From Helianthus annuus (Eukaryota > Streptophyta > Magnoliopsida > Asterales > Asteraceae), in contig NC_035434.2 in assembly GCF_002127325.2 (NCBI RefSeq), forward strand, positions 82,834,664 through 82,898,663: a stretch of 64,000 nt of DNA, read 5' to 3'. Of the stretch, positions 56,801 through 64,000 are shown piece after piece; position 1 is the stretch's first letter, and the number at the start of each line of letters is the position of its first letter. A model generated the notes under the pieces. The model made no database searches, was not told where the DNA came from, and worked only from the letters and a program-made list of their open reading frames with translations. The translations under genes and the position numbers were made by a program.

Positions 56801-58490
56801 TATGCGGCAGCGACGATGGGTCGAGCTGCTGAATGATTACGAGTGCTCTATCAGGTATCACCCGGGCAAGGCCAATGTTGTGGCAGACGCCCTGAGTCGG
56901 AAGGACACTACGCCTAAGCGTGTAAGAGCTTTACAACTCACGATCCATTCTAGTCTACCTTCGCAAATACGAGCTGCTCAGATAGAAGCACATAAACCAG
57001 AGAACGTTAGAGCTGAAGCTCTACGCGGGTCAAGGCAACGCTTAGAACAGAAGGAAGACGGTGCTTATTATGTAACAGGACGCATTTGGGTCCCGCACTA
57101 TGGCGACTTACGAGAACTTGTGATGGATGAAGCGCACAAATCCCGCTACTCGGTACACCCTGGTTCGGACAAAATGTACCACGATATTAAAACCACGTAT
57201 TGGTGGCCTAGCATGAAGGCCCACATAGCAACTTACGTCAGTAAGTGTTTGACTTGTGCGCGAGTCAAGACGGAATATCAGAAACCTTCAGGCCTACTTC
57301 AGCAACCAGAAATACCACAATGGAAATGGGAGCAGATTTCCATGGATTTCGTTACTGGCCTACCTAGATCACAGCGCGGAAACGATACTATATGGGTGAT
57401 CGTGGATCGACTCACAAAATCCGCACACTTTTTGGCAATCAAGGAAACGGATAAATTCTCCACTCTGGCAGAAATTTACCTCAAGGAAGTTGTTTCGAGG
57501 CACGGGGTGCCCACTTCTATCATCTCTGATCGAGATGCACGTTTTACTTCGGAACTGTGGCAGGCAATGCATAAGTCTTTTGGCTCACGTCTTGATATGA
57601 GCACAGCGTATCACCCACAGACGGACGGGCAGTCCGAACGCACTATTCAGACATTAGAAGACATGCTTCGCGCTTGTGTAATCGACTTTGGCAACAGCTG
57701 GGAAAAGCATCTGCCACTCGTGGAATTTTCGTATAATAACAGCTACCACACCAGCATTAAAGCTGCTCCGTTTGAGGCATTGTACGGACGTAAATGCCGG
57801 TCACCCCTCTGTTGGGCAGAGGTGGGGGATAGTCAAATCACTGGTCCAGAACAGGTGGTAGACACTACTGAGCGGATTGCTCAAATACGACAACGCATGG
57901 CGGCCGCTCGTGACCGTCAGAAGGCTTACGCCGATAAGGGCAGGAAACCACTTGAGCTCCAGGTTGGGGAGCGGGTATTACTCAAAGTTTCACCCTGGAA
58001 GGGTGTGGTTCGCTTTGGTAAACGCGGCAAACTTAACCCACGATACGTTGGACCTTTCGAAATTCTTGAGAAAATAGGCAAGGTGGCCTACAGACTGAAG
58101 TTACCAGCAGAACTCGGTGCAGTTCACAACGTTTTCCATGTGTCGAATCTGAAGAAGTGTCTGTCAGATGAGACGTACGTAGTTCCTCTGAAGGAACTTA
58201 CGATCGACGAACAGTTGAAATTCGTCGAAGAACCTGTCGAGATCACGGACCGGGATGTTAAGGTCCTCAAGAGCACTAGAATACCTCTTGTTCGAGTTCG
58301 TTGGAACTCACGTCGCGGCCCAGAGTTTACCTGGGAGCGCGAAGATCGGATGAAACAAAAGTATCCCCAACTGTTTGAGAACAGTACAAACGCTACTGAG
58401 GCTGAAGCTACGGAATTTCGGGACGAAATTCCAGATCAACGGGGGGTGGATGTGACACCCCAGGATAACCGGGAAAACCTTGCAACCTAA
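53805..58490 (+). CDS. Element A Gag-Pol polyprotein with chromodomain
   Basis: Predicted exons 53805-53895 and 53995-58490 (about 1528 residues). Exon 1 reads [18 protein letters not shown]..; exon 2 enters the long frame at [11 protein letters not shown]. Positions from the Met at 54006: gag domain to about 170; two CCHC knuckles [14 protein letters not shown] (about 262) and [14 protein letters not shown] (about 301); aspartic protease [10 protein letters not shown] (about 373); RT with MCIDYRELN (about 608) and FIDD (about 706); RNase H with CDAS and YTDHRSL; integrase H2C2 from [10 protein letters not shown] (about 1043), core with DRDARF (about 1174) and DGQSERTIQ; chromodomain-like end [18 protein letters not shown] (about 1425-1455), which in chromoviruses guides integration to heterochromatin. 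No stop or missing motif, so this copy may be functional. The alternative is that translation starts at 54006 without the intron. Confidence 0.93.
53896..53994 (+). other. Predicted mini-intron in gag of element A
   Basis: 99 bp, donor GGAG|GTATAT, acceptor TTTCACCTACCTTAG|GTCAGG with a pyrimidine-rich tract. Phase 1. Unspliced RNA meets TAG within 10 codons; splicing gives GQAPMCTFK in frame with the polyprotein. Confidence 0.8.
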
Positions 58491-58551
58491 CTAGCTTCCT
58501 CAGTGAGTGCCGTCAAATTTCGGGACGAAATTTCTTTCAACTTGGGGATGA
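58413..58551 (+). other. Duplicated hairpin + polypurine + LTR-start module, element A
   Basis: Module 1: GAATTTCG-GGA-CGAAATTC (58413-58431), CGGGGGGTGGA (58440-58450), TGTGACACCCC (from 58451). Module 2: AAATTTCG-GGA-CGAAATTT (58515-58533), CTTGGGGATGA (58541-58551), then the true LTR start at 58552. Spacing about 101 bp. Confidence 0.88.
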
Positions 58552-61054
58552 TGTGACAACTCGAAATCCAGAACCTTTCGTTGTAACTTGCTTGTACGCT
58601 ATGTGACTAGTGACTGATTAAACTTAATGATAAACGTGAACTTTTATGTGCTTTACTATGTGTGCATTTGTATGAATATTTGTATGTGTTATATGCTAGC
58701 CGAGAACCCAAACCGAAAACAAAGAACCCGACTCGAGACCATGAGGTCTCGAGTGAATAGTGACCGAATGGGCCTTGGGCCGAGAACCTTTGGCCGGTTG
58801 GGCCACTGGGCCGAAAACACCCACTCGAAACCCATGAAGGGTGCACCACTTGGAACTAGCCTATATAAACCAACCTTAGTTAACTTTGCCATTTTGTTGA
58901 ACATTAGAACACACACACTCTCCTACTTCTCTCTCACTTAAACTCTAGAACACAAACACTTCATCATTTTCGGACCTTTGAAGTTGGATCGGCTCACACT
59001 CGAATCGGCTAGAAGTTTCACACACACCTCACCAAACCGGTTAGTATCCATAATGTTTTGACTTATATTTGTTGTGTTTGTGCTTGAATGGATGTATGCA
59101 TGAGATGATGTTTAGTGTTAGGATTTACATGATGATTCTTGATGAGTATGATGTTCTAATGTGCATAATGTTGATAATCGGCTAAAGGGTCTTGATTTCG
59201 GATATATTTATATAGCATGATGGATTTTGGTGTTTTGTGTTTGAATGAGGTTGAACTATTTATGTTGATGAACATGAAACCGAGTTACATATGTCATATA
59301 TTCGGCCTAGTATAGAACCGAGCCTATGGTGTTATGTTAGATAAATGAGATTGTTAACCATGAATATGCTTATGATTGATGCAAAATGTGTTAGAATAAG
59401 GTTGAATATGTGATGAATATGCTTTGAATGTATGAAGAACACTTTGAATGATAGTTGAAGATTGAAAACCCTTGTGATTTTGATCCATCTTTGACTAATA
59501 GCCTGATTAGGAAAACTGTTAGTGGAATGCTATTGGTTATTTCCTGATTTGGGCCTGATCATATTGTACAATTTGGCTGACTACATCTGCATCAACACGT
59601 GAACTTGAAAACGACAGCTTACCGACTCGCAATCACCCGTTGCGACTCGCAACCACAGCGTGATGACTCGAGACCACGCGGTTGCGACTCGCAACCATAA
59701 CAGGACAAGCCGAGACCACAGGTTACGAGTCCCGTTGCGACTCGAGACCTTAGCATGATGAACCGAAACCATGGTTGCGACTCGCAACCATCCATGATCA
59801 ACACACAGCATGACTCGAGACCATGCTTGCGAGTCCGGTTGCGACTCGAGACCACACTTTTGGGCCTTAGTTAATGGGCCAGACTGATGGGCTTCTGTGT
59901 TAACTGCTTTTACGTGTTTGGGCCTAAGTAGTTGGGCTGAACTTATGAACCGTATGTGCTACTGTTGATTAAGAACACTGTGAACTGTTACTGCTAAACG
60001 TGCTTGCCAAACGTGTTGAACATTTGTGCACTACTTGGTTCGAATCTGATTATACGTGATAACCGTGTTAGGACGTTATTGACTACTTGCGACTTGATTG
60101 GCTTTCTGTGATTAACTGCCGAGCAAACCGAGGTGAGTTCACACCCTTTACAAAGCATGGGATTCCCTGGGTTGGGAACGGGGTTAAGGAACGTGGTTCC
60201 TCGTCTACCTTGGGTAGGACGTCAGTGGTTCAGGAATGTGATTCCTCGTCCGGATGGACGGATAAACGTACTAGACTAAAACTCTATCACGAAGTCCCTC
60301 CTTTTTGTATCGACTAATCGCCGGGCCAATGGCGAGCGGGTCATTAGTTAGATAGCGCTATTTAGGTCTGACAAGCCTCACACCGTGCCGCAGAGGACGG
60401 GCGTGAACTAATGGATCTGGGGCACGTCAATGATGATAGACATTGATGTTTTCAGGGCACATAAACATGACTACAGTCAGCAATCGATACGGTAACGAGT
60501 CTAGTATACACATGGGGTAGCCCCCACGGCTGGAGAGCCGGATGATGTACGCATGGGGTAGCCCCCACGGCCGAAATGCCTGATAACTACATGGGGTAGC
60601 CCCCACGGCCGGAGTGCCGGAGTAACTGGGAACGAACATGTCACGTTTTTAAACTATGGGGTAACCCCCACGGCAGGATGCCAGTTAAAGGAAACTGTTT
60701 TTTGGAATAACTAAAACAAACGCCCACCCGTGAACTCACTCAACTAGTTGTTGACTCGTTACTACATGCTTTGCAGGACCGTAGGTACTCAACTGGAGCT
60801 TGCATGGAGGAGGATCGTTGTGGGACAGGGATTGCTACAAGACTATGTTAAACTTGAAACTTTTGGAACTTATGTTATAACTTTAAACTTATGCTTCCGC
60901 TTGCAACTTAACTTGTTTGTTTTGAAACACCAATCGTGATGGTTAAACTTTTATAACTACTTATATGCTTGTTCAGTATGATTGGTGGCTGGATCCTGGT
61001 CAGTCACGCCTCCAAGCGGTAGTACTCCGCAGGTGGGATTTTGGGGGTGTGACA
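58552..61054 (+). repeat. Element A 3' LTR (2503 bp)
   Basis: Same length as the 5' LTR, with one base difference noted. Confidence 0.97.
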
Positions 61055-62122
61055 ATCACCTTCATGATGTCAAGCATACAAGCACTCCAACTCATCTACA
61101 GTTTATTATTATATATGTATCGGTTCCATAATGCACCTATATAATCACTTACAGTCACCGACATGTTTCGCAAGGCATCATATATTTTGTATTGAGTGTA
61201 AACTGTATCCTCATGCAAACTACACACTTAACATTCATAACTTCATATACAACATCGAGCATGAGCATCGCATATATAGATCATCGAACAAATGTATACA
61301 TATATACTTTCATATATTTTCATGTAATCACTCAATCATAGACATCACCAAAGCTAAGGTTGGACCGAAACCAAATCAACACGTTCGAAAACGAAGTAAC
61401 GAAACTTGTGGGACTTACCGGCGATCGGTGATGGAGGAGTGTGGCGGAGGAGTGGTGATGTTCTCCAGTTGCCGAGGGAGGGAGAGGGATTAAAGGTAAC
61501 GTGCGTAGAGATGAAGAATTGCCGTAGGGTTTGGGTGACTTGCGTGAGAGTTTTCATTACGTACGTACATGTATATATATCTTTTTAGGCTGAAAATTTG
61601 GCGGTGGAGTTGGTTGTTAGAGCCAGGCCCATTCAATATACATATCCATCTAGAAATCTAATTAGTAGAATATATCTACTGCCGCAAAAGAAGAAATATA
61701 TATATATATATATATTTTTTTTATCAACTAATAATAATAAAAAAATAATAATTAATCAACTAACCAATATAATGTATAATGATCATACTATAGTTCGGGC
61801 CTCATAAGTTTCGAGTTAAACGAGTGGGTTGAATCTACAAGCGAGACATGTGCTTTGGTTTAAACGGTTCGGGTTGGTTCGATGCAATTTGAATTTGGTT
61901 TCGACTACACGTTTGCACACTATAAAAGAACCCGATTTCACCTCAAAGTTACGGGTTGTCACATCATCCCAATCTTGAAAGAAATTTCGTCCCGAAATTT
62001 AGCACGTCGTCACTGAGGAAGCTAGTTAGGTTGCGTGGTTTTCCTGGTTTTTCTTGGGGTGTCACAGAAAGGGTTAACCTAAGAAACTGCATCCAACATC
62101 ACACCACCTCCAATGCCTCTGA

Positions 62123-63263
62123 TCAGTCCATATCCTCGTCCTCATCGTCTCCTCCTTGGTACCTCATATGCTCCTGGATGTAGGTGATGTCATCTTGCAT
62201 ATTGGAGATGTTGCGCTCCATTGCTCCGACCCGGGTAAAGGTGTTACTGGCCATGTTATACGTGTTGCGGGTGCACAACAAGTTTTCCTGCAAGAGATCA
62301 TGTAAACTTTGAAAGTTAGGAAAACCACCTCCTTGAGAGGAGGAACCCATTTAGTGGCCTTGATACTGAGGAGGAGGACGGTTGGGTTGGCGTGTAGGAC
62401 GAGGGCTTCCTTCGGATTCCAAACATGTCCTTGAGTAGTTTGGAAGCAGACTGTCCCGTCACCCATCTCGTGGATGATTCCTATCGAGCGGCATTGGGTG
62501 AGATCCACCTTCCTGACCATGGACCCTTGCGGAATGATTTTGACATTCGTTGAAAATAGGTCTTGAAGAGGCGATAGATCCATCCCCCAAAGAATATTGG
62601 TGTTGTGGAGGAAGCCTACTGATTCAGATGCATGTTCCTGAGTAGTAGGTGAGTGACATCAAGAGGAATGCGGTTGTGGATGCAATATAAGACCGTAAGA
62701 TCACGTAAGTTGACAACACCAGTGCTATCACGCCTTTGACTTAGAGAGTTGCTAAGGACCCTATGAATGTAGCGGTAGAGTGGGTCCCGCAACTGAGAGC
62801 TCTTTGCGACACTTGGATCATATGCACCATCCCCGATTTGAGCCCACGCTGTCTGGCGCATGTTAGTTGGGAGTTCACGGAGACCACCCGTGTTCTCCTC
62901 CTCACAGGACTCTTCCTCGGTGAAAAGACCCACATTCACTCCAAATTGTGCGATAGAAATTGAAAGCACCTCTCCCGCACATCGGAATTGAACTCCTTCT
63001 TCGTCGAATGGCTCGACTTTTGCTTTGAATGCGAAAGAACTGTAAAACTCCATGCTATACTCATGAACCGCATGGAGCCTTATGCCGAGGGCCACCCTTA
63101 GTGGTCCCGTGACCAATGTGTTGTAGTGGTCTATTTGCCCCACAGCTTCCAGGGTATCGAGGTATACTTGTTTTGGTGTTTCTTCGGGCCTTGTTTTCAG
63201 AATGTCATAGCGGGCTTGGTAGTCCCACTTTGTTGAGTGGAACTTAGTGAACTTACTGGCCAT
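62123..63263 (-). pseudogene. Element D third ORF, frameshifted
   Basis: From MASKFTKFHSTKWDYQ (63263) it parallels the B third ORF (FRCAGEVLSISIAQFGVNVGLFTEEE, RQTAWAQIGDG, YRYIHRVLSNSLSQR) until a stop at about 62616 after LLRNMHLNQ. Homology continues in other frames (GHVWNPKEALVLHA; then FPNFQSLHDLLQENLLCTRNTYN) to an acidic end DDEDEDMD at 62123. The middle segment is shortened relative to B. Not expected to give a full protein. Confidence 0.85.
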
Positions 63264-63265
63264 CT

Positions 63266-63805
63266 CTGCAAAAGAAAAACACAAAACAATCAGCATGTTA
63301 CGATAAATTTTCGAATAAAACTGAAAACAAGAGGCTGGACACGGCCCTGTGGCCACTGGCCACGCCCCGTGTTCAGCTGGTTTCTCCTGGCCACGCTCCG
63401 TGCCCGCTGACCACGACCCTGTAGTCAGGGTTCTGTTTCCCAAAAACACCATTTTTCGACCCGGTTTTGGAAACTTGAAAATTTTTGGTTGAGTAGGGGC
63501 GGTTTTCCCCGAAAATGAAACCCCAAGTGCCATTTCTCGAAAAACAAACAGTTTACCCCATCAATTTCATCTTTTTCGGTTGAAAAACAAGGGTTTGAGG
63601 TTTATGCTTGAAATTGGGCAAATCTTCAAACAATTTCAGTTGATTTACTTCCTATAACATGCAACTATACTAATACTAACAGATCTAAGCAAAAATTTGG
63701 GGTTTGGTTCGGTTCAAGTTCAAGAACCCTAGATTTTTCCTCGAATTTTGATGTTAAACTACATGCAAATCGTTAAACTAACTATAGAAGATGATAGAAT
63801 CATAC
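63266..63805 (-). other. Predicted intron upstream of element D third ORF
   Basis: Minus-strand donor AACAAG|GTATGATT and acceptor TTTTCTTTTGCAG two bases before the ATG; 540 bp. The counterpart in B is 488 bp. CACGG-type dyads lie inside at about 63337-63378 and 63388-63428. Confidence 0.65.
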
Positions 63806-64000
63806 CTTGTTGATGTTGAACGGAGGAAAAACGTGAAAATCCGCAGAGATTCTCGGAGGAACCAGAGAGTTTTCAGGGAAACGGGTCGTGGTGAAATGAA
63901 AATGAGAAGACAAAAAGGGGTTTTATTCCGGACAGTAGCCGAACACGGCCCCGTGCTCCCTGGGCACGACCCCATGGGCGTCTAATTTTTTTTAGTGCAC
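63806..64000 (-). other. Element D pol-ORF3 spacer, runs off window
   Basis: Matches the B spacer; one CACGG dyad pair at 63938-63980. No ORF. Confidence 0.6.

Larger units (their letters stand above)
50994..61054 (+). mobile_element. Element A: complete, very young Tekay-type chromovirus
   Basis: 10,061 bp; LTRs of 2503 bp each, TSD ATCAC on both sides (50989-50993, 61055-61059), Met-initiator primer site, one long gag-pol frame, polypurine tract. Only one LTR mismatch was seen (G at 51687, A at 59245). An intact coding region and nearly identical LTRs point to a very recent insertion. It lies within solo LTR E, the deepest level of the nest. Confidence 0.97.
43360..62066 (-). mobile_element. 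Solo LTR E (Tekay-type), split by a LINE and element A
   Basis: Own sequence: 62066-61055, 50993-49411 and 43731-43360 (minus order), with small TSD duplicates at the joints; about 2.95 kb. GAAAG flanks the outside exactly (43355-43359 and 62067-62071). Minus-strand start TGTGACACCCCAAGAAAAAC, end ..TTTTGGGGGTGTGACA. It carries the hairpin AAATTTCG-GGA-CGAAATTT (61982-62000) and a second TGTGACAACCCG (from 61963). A four-copy hairpin repeat lies at 49473-49665. No coding sequence of its own. Confidence 0.9.
39811..64000 (-). mobile_element. Element D: Athila-type retrotransposon, partial in window
   Basis: Minus strand. Present here: 3' LTR (39811-41550), polypurine tract, 3' non-coding part (41551-43359), then after solo LTR E (43360-62066) the third ORF and its upstream intron to the window edge. 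Each segment aligns with the corresponding part of B, confirming that 43359 and 62072 were once adjacent. pol, gag and 5' LTR should lie to the right of the window. Left flank AAGTG (39806-39810) is the expected TSD. Confidence 0.9.

Noticed and set aside
43360..62066. Reading E as two unrelated truncated LTR fragments
   Set aside because: Outer TSD GAAAG on both sides and continuity across the LINE and A show one solo LTR split by later insertions.
1..64000. tRNA, rRNA or other RNA genes
   Set aside because: None recognised by eye; the tRNA-like matches are the primer binding sites of the retroelements.

Overview
The window is plant nuclear DNA dominated by retrotransposons. Its one intact host gene has a short-intron plant structure and encodes an HPP-family membrane protein. 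The Tekay-type and Athila-type LTR elements and the plant-type LINE suggest a large dicot genome. I suspect Asteraceae, but only from the general look of the repeats; nothing here proves the family.

Layout. Bases 1-4.7 kb hold decayed fragments: minus-strand Ty3/gypsy pol, a copia-like LTR/PPT remnant, a pogo-type transposase piece and a 332-bp MITE. Bases 4743-10778 (minus) are the five-exon HPP gene. Its 4.7-kb second intron carries three inverted-repeat elements, one nested in another. Bases 10.8-12.5 kb show no gene.

From 12515 to the right edge the window is one stack of nested insertions, read from target-site duplications (TSDs). Element B (Athila type, plus) starts at 12515. It is interrupted by element C (Tekay-type chromovirus, minus, 22549-38110, TSD ATTTG), and C carries solo LTR F (29479-31605, TSD GGGAT). 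The 3' LTR of B is cut at 39810 by element D (Athila type, minus), which runs off the right edge. D is split by solo LTR E (43360-62066, TSD GAAAG). E in turn holds a full-length LINE (43732-49410, 18-bp TSD) and element A (50994-61054, TSD ATCAC). A is a complete Tekay-type element whose two 2503-bp LTRs differ at only one base that I saw.

How the parts work. Element A encodes one Gag-Pol polyprotein (gag, zinc knuckles, protease, RT, RNase H, integrase, chromodomain). The LINE encodes two overlapping ORFs and also looks intact. B, C and D are damaged in pol or flanking genes, although the third ORF of B is open throughout.

Most notable beyond the parts list: (1) a phase-1 mini-intron at the same place near the start of gag in A and C; (2) a tandemly duplicated hairpin + polypurine tract + LTR-start module, with E/F and A using different copies as the LTR terminus; (3) arrays of small hairpins with compensatory changes in untranslated leaders; (4) paired CACGG-GG-CCGTG dyads dotted through the non-coding parts of the Athila elements; (5) conserved splice sites in front of the Athila third ORF; (6) an acidic, proline-rich ORF upstream of gag in C. 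All splice and structure claims come from reading the sequence; nothing was tested computationally.
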